Part shown: positions 43,922 to 53,434 of the stretch, piece after piece
Layout of the letters: each line of letters starts with the position of its first letter
How positions within the stretch are numbered: position 1 is the stretch's first letter
Assembly: GCA_964529685.1 (NCBI GenBank)
Contig: CAZGZC010000004.1
Location: forward strand, 50,020 to 114,019
DNA length: 64,000 bases
Reading direction: 5' to 3'
Origin: JALQUO01 sp964529685
GTDB lineage: Bacteria; Pseudomonadota; Alphaproteobacteria; Rickettsiales; Midichloriaceae
Translations under genes and position numbers: made by a program
Notes under the pieces: generated by a model
What the model was told of the DNA's origin: nothing
Databases searched by the model: none
Seen by the model: only the letters and a program-made list of their open reading frames with translations

Positions 43922-45310
43922 ATGATGCATAAACCCATTCAAATCAAAGACCTCGATCTATCTTTTCCTCACAAAACCTGTTTTGAAAATTTTAGTTGCC
44001 AAATACCTTATAGCAGTCGCATTGCTATCATCGGCAGAAACGGTAGCGGGAAATCCAGCTTGCTAAAAATGATCGCTTCACTTTGCGGTGAAGACGTTGT
44101 TGTGGGTTATGTTCCGCAAGTGATTGTTGATCATACGGACTTAAGCGGTGGGCAGCGTTTAAATAAAGCGGTGACAGAAGCCCTAAGCCTTGATCCTAAT
44201 GTTTTACTGCTTGATGAACCGACCAATCATCTTGATAGCAGCAATAAGAAAAGCTTGATGCGTATGCTGCAAAATTACCCCGGCACACTCATTATGGTCT
44301 CCCACGATAAAGAATTATTGCGTCAGTGCACCGATGCTTTATGGCATATCGATCACGGTAAGATTCATATCTTCTCGGGTAATTACGATGATTATATGCG
44401 TGAGATCAAACTGAAACGTGCATCAATTGAAGGGGAATTGGAGCTCTTAAGTCGAAAGTCAAAAGGTATGCACCATAAGCTGATGCAAGAACAACAGCGC
44501 AGTTCTAAAAGCAAAGCTAAGGGGCAAAAGAGTATTGATCAGCGTAAATGGCCTACTGTGGTAAGTCAAGCAAAAGCTGGCAGAGCCGAAGAAACGTCAG
44601 GTCGTAAAAAATCTGCCATTGATAAGCGGAAATCTGATTTAGCTGAAAGCTTGAGCGATCTTCGCCTTCCTGAAATTATCATTCCTAAATTTTCTATAGA
44701 AGGCTCTGATGCAGGTAAAGGTATGATCGTACAAATATCCGCTGGCTCTGTTGGTTATTGTGAGGGGCTGTTATCAGGGATAGCCTTAAGCCTCGCATGC
44801 GGTGAGCGTATTGCCATCACAGGCGATAACGGCAGCGGTAAATCCACGCTTATAAAAGCCATTCTTGGAGACGAAAGTGTTTATAAAACTGGGGATTGGC
44901 ATGTGATAAAATGGGAAGATATCGGCTATCTTGACCAGCATTACGGCACATTAAATCCTGATAAAACCGTACTTGAAACCATAGCAGACCTTGTACCAGC
45001 TTGGTCTCATGCTGAAATAAGACGCCACCTGAATGACTTCTTATTTCGTAAAAATGAGGAAGTGAATGCCCTTGTCAGTACACTTTCTGGCGGTGAAAAG
45101 GCGCGGCTGTCTCTCGCGCAAATCGCAGCTAAAACACCTAAACTCCTGATCCTTGATGAAATCACCAATAACCTTGATTTAGAAACGAAAGAGCATGTCA
45201 TACAGGTTTTGAAATATTATCCTGGTGCGATGATTGTCATCTCCCATGATGCTGATTTTCTAGAAGAGATAGGGATTAGTGAGGTGGTTGATGTCAATAA
45301 GTTTAAGTGA
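43922..45310 (+). CDS. ABC-F ATPase, antibiotic-resistance/ribosome-protection type
   Basis: 462 residues from ATG 43922. Two ABC domains without membrane segments. Walker A sites are GRNGSGKSS and GDNGSGKST, signatures DLSGGQ and TLSGGEKARLSLAQ, Walker B LLLDEPTNHLD and LILDEITNNLD. The linker is long and Lys/Ser-rich (SSKSKAKGQKS). Resistance members displace macrolides, lincosamides, streptogramins or related drugs from the ribosome. Drug range cannot be read from sequence. The longer frame from 43832 runs through the leader and is rejected. Converges on the VOC gene. Confidence 0.85.
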   Translation: MMHKPIQIKDLDLSFPHKTCFENFSCQIPYSSRIAIIGRNGSGKSSLLKMIASLCGEDVVVGYVPQVIVDHTDLSGGQRLNKAVTEALSLDPNVLLLDEPTNHLDSSNKKSLMRMLQNYPGTLIMVSHDKELLRQCTDALWHIDHGKIHIFSGNYDDYMREIKLKRASIEGELELLSRKSKGMHHKLMQEQQRSSKSKAKGQKSIDQRKWPTVVSQAKAGRAEETSGRKKSAIDKRKSDLAESLSDLRLPEIIIPKFSIEGSDAGKGMIVQISAGSVGYCEGLLSGIALSLACGERIAITGDNGSGKSTLIKAILGDESVYKTGDWHVIKWEDIGYLDQHYGTLNPDKTVLETIADLVPAWSHAEIRRHLNDFLFRKNEEVNALVSTLSGGEKARLSLAQIAAKTPKLLILDEITNNLDLETKEHVIQVLKYYPGAMIVISHDADFLEEIGISEVVDVNKFK

Positions 45311-45692
45311 TGGATTTTTCAGAATAAACAGCTTCGATATTGTGACCATCCGGATCAATAACAAAAGCTGCATAATACCCATCTTCATATTGAGGTCTAA
45401 AGCCAGGTTTACCGTTGCACTTCCCGCCACTAGCAAGCGCCTTATAATAGAAGGCATCCACATCTTCTTTGCAAGACGCATTAAAAGCTAAATGAACGTG
45501 CCCCGATAAAGCTGATTTTTCATCAAATTGGCGTATTTCAAACATATCATGAACGCTTGTTCCATAGCCTATCACAACACCTTCAATTTCAAGCACCATC
45601 TTGTATCCTAAGGCCGACATAACAGGACCGTAGAATTTGCTGCTTTTTTCTAAATCTTTGACTTTAATTTGGACGTGGTTAAAAAGTTTCAT
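45303..45692 (-). CDS. VOC/glyoxalase family protein
   Basis: 129 residues of the vicinal oxygen chelate fold. It has two repeats: HVQIKVKDLEKSSKFYGPVMSALGY and HVHLAFNASCKEDVDAFYYKAL. Metal-ligand His and Glu lie at the expected places (HVQ, FEIR, HVH, EAVY). Relatives include bleomycin and fosfomycin resistance proteins and lactoylglutathione-lyase-like enzymes. This is the last gene of the leftward operon; it overlaps the upstream gene by 4 bases. Confidence 0.85.
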   Translation of the reverse strand: MKLFNHVQIKVKDLEKSSKFYGPVMSALGYKMVLEIEGVVIGYGTSVHDMFEIRQFDEKSALSGHVHLAFNASCKEDVDAFYYKALASGGKCNGKPGFRPQYEDGYYAAFVIDPDGHNIEAVYSEKSIT

Positions 45693-46204
45693 TTGTGCAC
45701 TATTCCTAATTTCAATTTTGCTTTATCAGTATGAGCTTTATTCTGATCTAAGTATTCTTCATGCTTAGTTCCACTATAAACAAAACTGCTCCCCAAATAC
45801 TCCATACCAAGATATTCGCATATTTGCTCGAACGTATCTTCAAAACCTTTTGGATAAGAATCCCCAAAGCTTGCTATAACAAACAATTTTTTACCCCGTA
45901 ATTTACGACCTAAATCTTTTCTGATTTTAAGCAGGTCACTGAACCTATCAAAAAAAATCTTATGTTGCGTGCTCATATTATACCAATAAACTGGTGTTGC
46001 AATTATCCAAATATCATAGGCTATAAGCTCCTCTATCAGTGGTATAAAGCCATCATTCTGATTGCGATGTTCATAGTCAAAAGGGCTGATGTCAAAGTTA
46101 TTAAGGTCAAATAATTGAATCCCGGAGGGGCCTAAAATATCATCTATAACTGTTCTGGTATTACCAAAACTACGTGAAGATCCAAAAATAATTGCTTGCG
46201 TCAT
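45689..46204 (-). CDS. NAD(P)H-dependent FMN reductase/flavodoxin-fold protein
   Basis: 171 residues with a flavodoxin-like fold. The FMN phosphate loop is GSSRSFGNTRTVID, with TPVYWYNMSTQHKIFFDRF and the ASFGDSYPKG segment. Relatives are azoreductases and quinone or nitro reductases (NADPH-dependent FMN reductase, COG0655). In this operon it may reduce redox-active drugs; that is inference. Coupled by 4-base overlaps to both neighbours. Confidence 0.85.
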   Translation of the reverse strand: MTQAIIFGSSRSFGNTRTVIDDILGPSGIQLFDLNNFDISPFDYEHRNQNDGFIPLIEELIAYDIWIIATPVYWYNMSTQHKIFFDRFSDLLKIRKDLGRKLRGKKLFVIASFGDSYPKGFEDTFEQICEYLGMEYLGSSFVYSGTKHEEYLDQNKAHTDKAKLKLGIVHK

Positions 46205-46764
46205 ACTTTTTCCAAAATAAATTCACATCTCTGTGTAACTGTCAGCCTTTTGGGTACCATAATGGCGTCAAAGCCAAATTCTTTATACACATCCAGATGA
46301 ATCTGTTCAAAAATCAACGCATCTTCATAAGAAATTTTTCTAGCATCGGTATGGTCGATAAAGCCAAGGTTTTCAAAAAAGAATATCCGGCTCTGGTAAA
46401 CGCCGTTTTTGATACAACGATCAATTTCATCAAGCAATACAGACGAAGGCTTAAATTCAATGCCTTTCCAATGGGATAAATATTTACCGAGGGCATAGGT
46501 GCAAAAAGGAGATCTGTCGTAAAACTGCAGATCTCTAGTGGCATCCATCTGCCGCTCTTTTTGCATGTACGTAATTTGATCTACAAAATCAGGCTCTTCC
46601 CATGGCTTTTCTATGCCTTTAGCTTGCTCTTGTGCAATGACATCAGTCGCAGCCTCATGAATAACAGCATGGCCTAATTTTTCTAGCTCTCTGATGACAG
46701 AGGTTTTTCCACTCCCTGGAGTGCCGGTGAGGATGAAGCGTTTTATCTGTGCTGGATTATTCAT
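46201..46764 (-). CDS. AAA_28-type ATPase
   Basis: 187 residues from ATG 46764, which has a GAGGTG Shine-Dalgarno. Walker A is TGTPGSGKTS, followed by HEAATDVIAQEQAKG and QITYMQKERQ, which match the AAA_28 (NadR/TTD14-like) family. These proteins bind nucleotides and may phosphorylate small molecules. Its position among drug-modifying genes is consistent with a kinase role, but none is shown. Confidence 0.75.
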   Translation of the reverse strand: MNNPAQIKRFILTGTPGSGKTSVIRELEKLGHAVIHEAATDVIAQEQAKGIEKPWEEPDFVDQITYMQKERQMDATRDLQFYDRSPFCTYALGKYLSHWKGIEFKPSSVLLDEIDRCIKNGVYQSRIFFFENLGFIDHTDARKISYEDALIFEQIHLDVYKEFGFDAIMVPKRLTVTQRCEFILEKV

Positions 46765-47458
46765 AGGTCCCACCTCTTTCAATTAATCCAACGAGTCTTA
46801 CCGGTGCTTCTGTACCGTCTTTAATTTTAATGGGCAGGACCATAACAAAGGTTCCAGTTGGCGGCATACTATCCAGATTTGCTACATTTTCTATGATTAT
46901 CTTATCCGTACCCAAAAATGTTTTATGCACTTTAAAACCATCCTCAGGGCGATCAGGCGAAAGTGTATCAATACCAATGGCACTCACGCCTCGTTCAAGT
47001 AAAAGTGATGCGGCTTCAGAGGATACGGATGGAAACACATGGTTGTTATGGTATTTTAAAGGCTCGTGCCAAAATTTGCTCCAGCCAGTTTTAACCATCA
47101 CGCATGAGCCTTTTGGAATAATCCCATACTTGCTTTCAAAATCCGCTATATCTTGCACGCTCAAGGAATAACGCTCTAAGCATTTGCCTGATACATCGAT
47201 GACCACGCACGGCATGATCAAATCATTGACATCCAAATCATGGATGAATCTTCCGCCAGGAATACAGTGACTTGGCGCATCCATATGCGTGCCGATCCCA
47301 GCATGCATTTTAACTTTCATGACACGGAATTTATCTTCACCTTCACAATCAGCATAATCGATATGCGCATCATGATTAAAACCGCATCCACCATTCCATG
47401 TAGGGATCGTGCTATCAAGTACGTGGGTTAGGTCAATGAGTTTATAGGGGAAAGTCAT
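46757..47458 (-). CDS. Cyclase family protein (kynurenine formamidase-like hydrolase)
   Basis: 233 residues with the metal-binding HAGIGTHMDAPSH motif of the cyclase/kynurenine formamidase family, followed by GVSAIGIDTLSPD. Members hydrolyse amide or cyclic bonds in N-formylkynurenine and polyketide-like compounds. The N-terminal IDLTHVLDSTIPTWNG is typical. The ATG overlaps the upstream TPR gene's stop (ATGA). Confidence 0.85.
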   Translation of the reverse strand: MTFPYKLIDLTHVLDSTIPTWNGGCGFNHDAHIDYADCEGEDKFRVMKVKMHAGIGTHMDAPSHCIPGGRFIHDLDVNDLIMPCVVIDVSGKCLERYSLSVQDIADFESKYGIIPKGSCVMVKTGWSKFWHEPLKYHNNHVFPSVSSEAASLLLERGVSAIGIDTLSPDRPEDGFKVHKTFLGTDKIIIENVANLDSMPPTGTFVMVLPIKIKDGTEAPVRLVGLIERGGTYE

Positions 47459-48378
47459 AATTTACCTAATTCTAATAATCGCTGGATTCTTTTGGGGTAT
47501 AGTTTTTTCATCCACGCATCTTTAGACAAGTCTTCATAAGCGAGGCGTGCGTACTTTGGGCTTTGCTCCCCAGATCTTTTTGCGAAATATATTTCAGCAA
47601 GCTCTTCGTAAACAAGGCCACGTCCAACGTAAATCAATTCCATTGGCAATAAGCCTTGATCGGATATTTTTTTGTATTCTTTTAAGAGATCATTTTGGAT
47701 ATCCAAGGCTTGATCCAGTTTATTTAAACCACGTAATGCTCTACCCATTCCCCAAAGAGCACCACGAATAACGATCTGGTCTCCGCGCTCTTCAGCATGG
47801 GCTTTACACTTGTCGAAAGCTTGCAGAGCCTCCTGATATTTTTCTGCCTCTATATAATTTTGCGCCAAATTGTTATAAATAGGGCCAAGCCATGCATGGC
47901 AACGCTCATCTTTGGTTTGCTCAGCCAACTTAATCGCACGTTTATTCCATTTGATTTTGCCTTCTGTGTGCTTTTCTACAATAGCAACCATATGGCTTGC
48001 GTTAACTGTATGAAAATCAAATTCAGGGCTTGATTTCGATAAATCATAAGATTGAATAAAAAAAGATAATGCCTGATCCAATCTATCGCTCTGGTGATAA
48101 ACTCTGCCTCTTTCAAGTAACAATCTTACTTTAGCTAATTGATACTGAGGCTCTAATAATTTTTCAGCCTCATCTAATGTCTGATGAGCCATATCAAACT
48201 TTTGTTGCATCGCTTGAGCTAAAGCAATTTGAGATAGTATTTGTAAATAGACTGATTTATCAGCACGTTTTTCTGCTTCAGGAAGTAATGCGAACAAGTT
48301 TCTTTCTATATCAATAGGATTACCCACGAACAGATCATCAAAACTATCTAGCTGAGATTTATTAAGGCTTTCGTTCAT
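47455..48378 (-). CDS. TPR-repeat protein
   Basis: 307 residues from ATG 48378 (MNESLNKSQ), overlapping the upstream GNAT stop as ATGA. Most of the protein is tetratricopeptide-like helical repeats (QALSFFIQSYDLSKSSPEF, EALQAFDKCKAHAEERGD, KLDQALDIQNDLLKEYKK). No enzymatic domain. It may be a scaffold or peptide-binding regulator. An unusual partner in a resistance operon. Confidence 0.75.
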   Translation of the reverse strand: MNESLNKSQLDSFDDLFVGNPIDIERNLFALLPEAEKRADKSVYLQILSQIALAQAMQQKFDMAHQTLDEAEKLLEPQYQLAKVRLLLERGRVYHQSDRLDQALSFFIQSYDLSKSSPEFDFHTVNASHMVAIVEKHTEGKIKWNKRAIKLAEQTKDERCHAWLGPIYNNLAQNYIEAEKYQEALQAFDKCKAHAEERGDQIVIRGALWGMGRALRGLNKLDQALDIQNDLLKEYKKISDQGLLPMELIYVGRGLVYEELAEIYFAKRSGEQSPKYARLAYEDLSKDAWMKKLYPKRIQRLLELGKL

Positions 48379-48905
48379 ATGCTTGATAACCTCTTCGTAA
48401 ACCACAGCACCAGGTCATCATCAAGCGCATAGCTATTACCCGGAATTGTTGGTTCGTAATTATAAGTAACGCCTTTGCCATCAGGAATATAGCCGCGCTT
48501 TACATAAAGTTTTTGAGCTGGTCCATATCCACCATCTTCGCCTACATATAGACCAACCCCGATGCCGATAGTATCTGATCTAGTTACAGCTTCTTTTTCA
48601 GCACGATCAAGAAGTAAGGAGCCAACACCCATTTTTCTGAATGAAGGTAATACGTTCAAATCCATAATCTCGGGGATGCTTTGCGCTTTAAATGACGGAT
48701 ATTGTGATTGCCATTTTAAGGTCACATAACCGGCAAATTCGCCCTTGAAGTGAGCCACCCAAACTAATCGCTCACCTGCTTCTTGTTCCTTTAAATATCT
48801 TTCAAAAAGGGTTGCTGGTTTATTCCAGCCGATTTCGTTGAAAGCTTCAGAGATAGCTGCAATATCTTCTCTTATAAGGGGACGAATTTGAATCTGATTC
48901 TTCAT
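48375..48905 (-). CDS. GNAT N-acetyltransferase
   Basis: 176 residues with the GNAT fold. The acetyl-CoA pyrophosphate loop is RKMGVGSLLLD (R-x-x-G-x-G/A), after IMDLNVLPSFR, and the C-terminal PAQKLYVKRGYIPDG. Relatives acetylate small amines such as aminoglycosides or streptothricin. ATGA overlaps join it to both neighbours. Confidence 0.85.
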   Translation of the reverse strand: MKNQIQIRPLIREDIAAISEAFNEIGWNKPATLFERYLKEQEAGERLVWVAHFKGEFAGYVTLKWQSQYPSFKAQSIPEIMDLNVLPSFRKMGVGSLLLDRAEKEAVTRSDTIGIGVGLYVGEDGGYGPAQKLYVKRGYIPDGKGVTYNYEPTIPGNSYALDDDLVLWFTKRLSSI

Positions 48906-49838
48906 AACAACTTACCTACAGGAACATCATTTGGATCGGATTCATGGTTTTCGGGATCATTAAACGGCATGCTGCAATAGCCGTTTTTGAGATAGAAGCG
49001 TAAACTGCTTTGCCTAGATTCAGCATGAATGCTTTTAACGCCAAAACTTTTCAGCCACTTTTCTATAAGCGCCAAAAATACGCTACCAGAATTTTGATTT
49101 CGCTTATACTCATCAACGGCAATGATACGAATTGCTGCTCTTTGATCTGGCCAAAACTGAATGTGAGCGTAAGCAACGATCTCTGTGCCTTGGTACAAAA
49201 CAAGATGAGCATGCTCTTCGTGGTTAAAGGTCCATGTGTAAGGATCTTCTATGCCGTGGGGACCAAAGAAGTAAGTATCGCGGAAATGTTTGGCAGCAGC
49301 CCATTCTGTATTGTCGTTACATTTCAGCATGCGAATTCCGTTAAATCCGGCTTCTCTCAAAACTTCCCTAATAAAATCCCCTTTACGGAGTGTGTAATTC
49401 GTAAAAGGTGAATTTTCTTTGGCAAATGATGATTCATCTTGAATGAGCTCTTCTTTGAGCCTTGAATAATCATCTCGTTTGTTTGTGTGATTTCGCAAGT
49501 AATCCCGGAAACACAGGTTTAATTCGATTTCCGGATGAAATTCCTCATATACATGGAGGTTAAGATCGATATCTCCTCGTTTACTAAAGCCATAGTGCAA
49601 TGGAATATTGTATTCACCACGATACTGAATTCCTATTTTTTCCAGTTGATCTCGAGCTAGCAATGGATCTTGCACGACAGCGATCATGTCTATCTTAGGC
49701 TTAGCAGCCAAGCCTGGCACTGACGTTGAGCCAATATGGTGAATTGCTAAACAATTACTGCCTAATAAGCGCCGCCTCTTTTTCATAAATATGAGGCCAA
49801 TTTGGGTCATAGGGAACGACTTCAATAATTTTCTTCAT
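48902..49838 (-). pseudogene. GrpB-GNAT fusion protein with a 5' frameshift
   Basis: The ancestral ATG (49838) overlaps the upstream stop as ATGA and reads MKKIIEVVPYDPNWPHIYEKEAALIRQ, a GrpB N-terminus, then stops. The next frame continues with LLGSNCLAIHHIGSTSVPGLAAKPKIDMI, the GrpB nucleotidyltransferase core (to about residue 160). A GNAT domain follows (about 160-307: YKRNQNSGSVFLALIEKW, LRFYLKNGYCS). One base has been lost or gained near 49760-49775. The remainder is intact, so expression from an internal start is possible. Confidence 0.75.
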
Positions 49839-50248
49839 AACTCTTTCCTCATAAAATGGCAGCTAGAATTTTGCGTATAGCCTGGCCTTTCAAAATCACT
49901 TACGTATCCTAATTTTTCATAGAATGTTTTAGCGCCTTGAAAGCTCATTGTCGCAACGGTTGCCATGTTACATTCTGACTTGCGGCCATAGTCATGTACC
50001 GCTTCCATCAGTTTATGTCCCAAACCATTCTTGCGGTAATTAGGGTGGACCCACAATTGATCCGTATAAATGCTGCCGAAAATCATACTCCCATTGCAGC
50101 CTGCAATGATTTGATTCCTCTCATCTCTTATAAAAAATGCAAAAGGATGAGCTTCGCCAAATTCAGGTGTCTCTTGATTGATTTTCTGGGTGAGAAAATC
50201 GATGTCTGGGCTTGCTGGTGTGGATGTAAATTCTATGTTCATGTACAA
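49835..50248 (-). CDS. GNAT N-acetyltransferase
   Basis: 137 residues. The acetyl-CoA loop is RKNGLGHKLMEAV, after QLWVHPNYR. The C-terminal segment is AKTFYEKLGYVSDF. It is a compact single-domain GNAT of the type that modifies small molecules. It overlaps the upstream acetyltransferase by 10 bases and is joined downstream to the GrpB-GNAT gene by ATGA. Confidence 0.85.
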   Translation of the reverse strand: MYMNIEFTSTPASPDIDFLTQKINQETPEFGEAHPFAFFIRDERNQIIAGCNGSMIFGSIYTDQLWVHPNYRKNGLGHKLMEAVHDYGRKSECNMATVATMSFQGAKTFYEKLGYVSDFERPGYTQNSSCHFMRKEL

Positions 50249-51009
50249 TCCCCTTTGTACTCAAAGCATTCAAATTCTCCTGCTTTAGAAAAACCAAGAC
50301 GTTCGTAAATGCGATAACCGGAATCGCTTGAAGCCGATAAAGTTACAGAATGGCAGCCATAATCTTTTGCAATTTTCATAAGAAAAACCATCATATCAGT
50401 GCCATAACCTTTTCCTTGAAAATCTTCACTTGTAACAAGGCTGAAAATTCCAGCGCTATCTCCAGAAACGAATAAAATTCCTATGCTTACCGGTTTACCA
50501 TCTGCATATCCAACAACAAGTTTTTCATCTCTTTGCAATAATTCATCATTCATGCGCTCATAAAAAGCGGATACGTAAGGATCATAAGGCTGCAAAACGC
50601 TGATAAAGTCTTGCACTAGAGAGCCATTTATCACCTGCCTAATCATTAAATCTGTTTTCTGCTCAAAGCTAGCAACATTGTTCAGATCACAAATCATAGC
50701 GTGCTCGATTGTTTCAATAATAAAGCCGTTTTCGAGTAGAGCTTTTGTCGTGTTAGGGTTATGTGCGCTTGGAGGTATCCACCATGCAAAAGGCTCGCCT
50801 TTGTAGCTTCTCTTTATTTGATCAATGCCAGAAGTAGCATCCTGAGGTGCTCCATATGCAATATTAAACATACTTGTTTTTAGAGCGCAATTAATGACGG
50901 TCACACCATAAATTTCATGCACGTCAAAACCAAGGTTTTTTGGGAGATATGCAAAATGACTCAGGTGGTTTTGCTCTATTGTGCTGAGTTGCTTGTTATT
51001 TAAATTCAT
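50239..51009 (-). CDS. GNAT N-acetyltransferase with an N-terminal extra domain
   Basis: 256 residues. The N-terminal half (about 1-135) is a degenerate GNAT-like domain (YGVTVINCALKTSMFNIAYGAP). The C-terminal half carries an intact acetyl-CoA site: LVTSEDFQGKGYGTDMMVFLM and RIYERLGFSKAGEF. This two-domain layout is known among GNAT proteins. Joined by a 4-base overlap to the Vat-like gene. Confidence 0.85.
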   Translation of the reverse strand: MNLNNKQLSTIEQNHLSHFAYLPKNLGFDVHEIYGVTVINCALKTSMFNIAYGAPQDATSGIDQIKRSYKGEPFAWWIPPSAHNPNTTKALLENGFIIETIEHAMICDLNNVASFEQKTDLMIRQVINGSLVQDFISVLQPYDPYVSAFYERMNDELLQRDEKLVVGYADGKPVSIGILFVSGDSAGIFSLVTSEDFQGKGYGTDMMVFLMKIAKDYGCHSVTLSASSDSGYRIYERLGFSKAGEFECFEYKGDCT

Positions 51010-51653
51010 TTGTTGTCCTCATAAATTCGTTTCAATTTATCTATCTTGCCACTGGTGATAGCCTCAAGATTATCTGTGATTTTTTGCACGTCCCAATCCC
51101 ACCATTTGAGAGCAAGCAACATTTGGATTATTTCTTCATCAAACCTTTTGCGAATCTCTTTTGCGGGATTTCCTCCTACAATTGTGTAGGGCTCAACATC
51201 TTTTGTGACCAGGCTGTTGGTTCCAATAATAGCGCCATCACCAATTTTTACTCCTTGCATGATGGTTGCACAGTTACCAATCCAAACATCATTGCCGATG
51301 ATTGTGTCTCCTTTACTCACTACTTGCATGGGGTCTTTTTCTGCCCACTGGCCACCAAAAACCTTAAATGGATAAGTGGAAAAACCATTCATTGCGTGGT
51401 TTGATCCATTCATTATGAAACGGACACCGGTGGCGATTTGGCAGAATTTGCTGATGATGAGCTTATCTCCCATGAAGTCAAAGAGGTAAAGCACATTTTT
51501 CTCAAAATTGTAGACGTCTTCAGGATCATCATAATAGGTATAATCACCAACAATAATTTGCGGATTTGTTATGATGTTTTTTAAGTATACAGTCCTTGTG
51601 ACGCCTTCTATGGGATAAAGGGTGTTGGGATTTGGATAGTTTTGTTTATTCAT
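51006..51653 (-). CDS. Vat-like streptogramin A/xenobiotic acetyltransferase
   Basis: 215 residues of the left-handed beta-helix xenobiotic acetyltransferase family. The N-terminus NPNTLYPIEGVTRTVYLK and VGDYTYYDDPE, the catalytic-His segment FIMNGSNHAMNGFSTYPF, and hexapeptide repeats IGNDVWIGNCATIMQGVKIGDGAIIG resemble Vat O-acetyltransferases very closely. Those inactivate streptogramin A. CatB-type chloramphenicol acetyltransferases are the next nearest possibility. Confidence 0.88.
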   Translation of the reverse strand: MNKQNYPNPNTLYPIEGVTRTVYLKNIITNPQIIVGDYTYYDDPEDVYNFEKNVLYLFDFMGDKLIISKFCQIATGVRFIMNGSNHAMNGFSTYPFKVFGGQWAEKDPMQVVSKGDTIIGNDVWIGNCATIMQGVKIGDGAIIGTNSLVTKDVEPYTIVGGNPAKEIRKRFDEEIIQMLLALKWWDWDVQKITDNLEAITSGKIDKLKRIYEDNK

Positions 51654-53434
51654 ACTTCATCCTCCGTTTTCTCATCCCCCAAAAATCCACCAACCTGCGC
51701 ATCCCATAGGCTTTTGTAAAGCCCTGCTTTTGCAAGAAGTTCACTGTGGGTGCCATCTTCTACAATCTTGCCTTTATCAAAAACAAGAATGCGATCCATA
51801 TGCAGCAAGGTTGATAAACGGTGAGCAATGACGATTGTGGTTTTGTTTTGCATCAACTCCCATAAGGATTCTTGGATCATACTTTCCGTGACAGAATCCA
51901 GTTGGCTCGTTGCTTCATCAAGAATAAGAATTGGTGCGTTTTTAAGAATGGCTCTGGCGATGGCAATACGTTGACGCTGGCCACCGGAAAGTTTGACACC
52001 TCGTTCTCCAACCAGTGAGTCATAACCTTGCGGCAACGTCGAAATAAACTCATGAGCATGAGCTTTTTTAGCAGCTTCGATCACTTCTTCATCGCTTGCA
52101 TCAATTCGGCCATAACGAATATTCTCCATCAAACTTCTGTGAAACAGTGATGGATCTTGGGGAATCATGGCTATGGAGCCACGTAGAGAATCTTGCGTGA
52201 CATCCCTGATATCCTGACCATCGGTTAAAATGGCACCATCCGTCACATCATAAAGACGGAGGATCAAATTAACGAAAGTAGACTTACCTCCACCTGAGTA
52301 TCCAACAAGTCCAACTTTTTGACCAGCAACGATTTCGATGGATTTATTCTGGAAAAGTGGTTCAGTACCTTTGTAATGGAATTTGACGTTATCGAATGTG
52401 ATTTGGCCATGTGTGCAGTTTAGGGTAGTGGCGTTTGGCTTATCTAGTATTTCTAGGGGCAACATAAGTGCCATCAAACTTTGCTTGCATCTACCGACAG
52501 CTTTATTGAACTCATCAACTTCACTCATGGTAAACCACATCATGTGGCCCGTTTCCATTGATAAACCTAAAATGAGAGCAAAATCTCCAATAGTAACCAA
52601 GCCTTTTCCATAAAGGTAGACAAGGAAAAAGGTTGAGAATGCCATCATAATAGCAATGAGCCCACCTTGGATACAAGAAAGCATTGTTGAGTATAAATAA
52701 GTCTTGGTATAAGCCTTTTGCTGCTTCCCAAAGAATGGTACCATCCTCAAATTCTCATATAGTTTGCGCGCAAAAATGCAGACGTTATTATGATTTGATA
52801 GCGAGTCAACTAACTCTCCGACAACAATAGATTCCTCGGACGCCAATTCATCGGACAAAGCAACCAGTCTTTTGGACATCCAAATACTAAAACCGGCAAA
52901 GCATGCAAACCAACTGACAAGAATGATGCAAAATATGGGATTCACAAAATAGGCAGCAATAAATGCTGTGATTAATAATGATAGGCCTCTTAGAAAATTT
53001 GCTGAGGTAAATGTTATGATTCTGGTAATGCCATCAACTAAATTGGTTATCTGCTTTGAAATTTTCCCAGACAAACTATTTTGATAAAAGCCATGGGAAT
53101 GCGATAAAGCGTAATCCAACATCCCAGCAATAATCTTATTTTGTATGATGGGTACATATTTAGCCCAAATGTAATTGATTCCTCTCCATGTGAAATTATC
53201 AAAAACGATAAAATTTATAACTACCAAGCTTGCCGGCAATACTAAAACAGATACATCACCGTTCTCTACAGCTGGCAGTAGATTGATAAGTTTCTTAATA
53301 AGCATGCTATTAAAAGGCCCCCAAAAGCCGGCGGCTACACTAAGGGATGCGCAAAGCATTACAATAAGCTTATGCGATCTTAAAAAATGCCAGATAAACG
53401 GAAAAAGTGTTTTTGGCAACCGGTCATTCACCAC
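51650..53434 (-). CDS. ABC multidrug exporter half-transporter
   Basis: 594 residues. Six membrane helices lie in roughly the first 320 residues. The C-terminal ATPase has Walker A GYSGGGKST, signature VKLSGGQRQRIAIARA, Walker B ILILDEATSQLD and H-loop VIAHRLSTL. It is a type I (MsbA/LmrA-like) exporter and would act as a homodimer unless another half is elsewhere. It overlaps the following Vat-like gene by 4 bases. Confidence 0.9.
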   Translation of the reverse strand: MVNDRLPKTLFPFIWHFLRSHKLIVMLCASLSVAAGFWGPFNSMLIKKLINLLPAVENGDVSVLVLPASLVVINFIVFDNFTWRGINYIWAKYVPIIQNKIIAGMLDYALSHSHGFYQNSLSGKISKQITNLVDGITRIITFTSANFLRGLSLLITAFIAAYFVNPIFCIILVSWFACFAGFSIWMSKRLVALSDELASEESIVVGELVDSLSNHNNVCIFARKLYENLRMVPFFGKQQKAYTKTYLYSTMLSCIQGGLIAIMMAFSTFFLVYLYGKGLVTIGDFALILGLSMETGHMMWFTMSEVDEFNKAVGRCKQSLMALMLPLEILDKPNATTLNCTHGQITFDNVKFHYKGTEPLFQNKSIEIVAGQKVGLVGYSGGGKSTFVNLILRLYDVTDGAILTDGQDIRDVTQDSLRGSIAMIPQDPSLFHRSLMENIRYGRIDASDEEVIEAAKKAHAHEFISTLPQGYDSLVGERGVKLSGGQRQRIAIARAILKNAPILILDEATSQLDSVTESMIQESLWELMQNKTTIVIAHRLSTLLHMDRILVFDKGKIVEDGTHSELLAKAGLYKSLWDAQVGGFLGDEKTEDEV

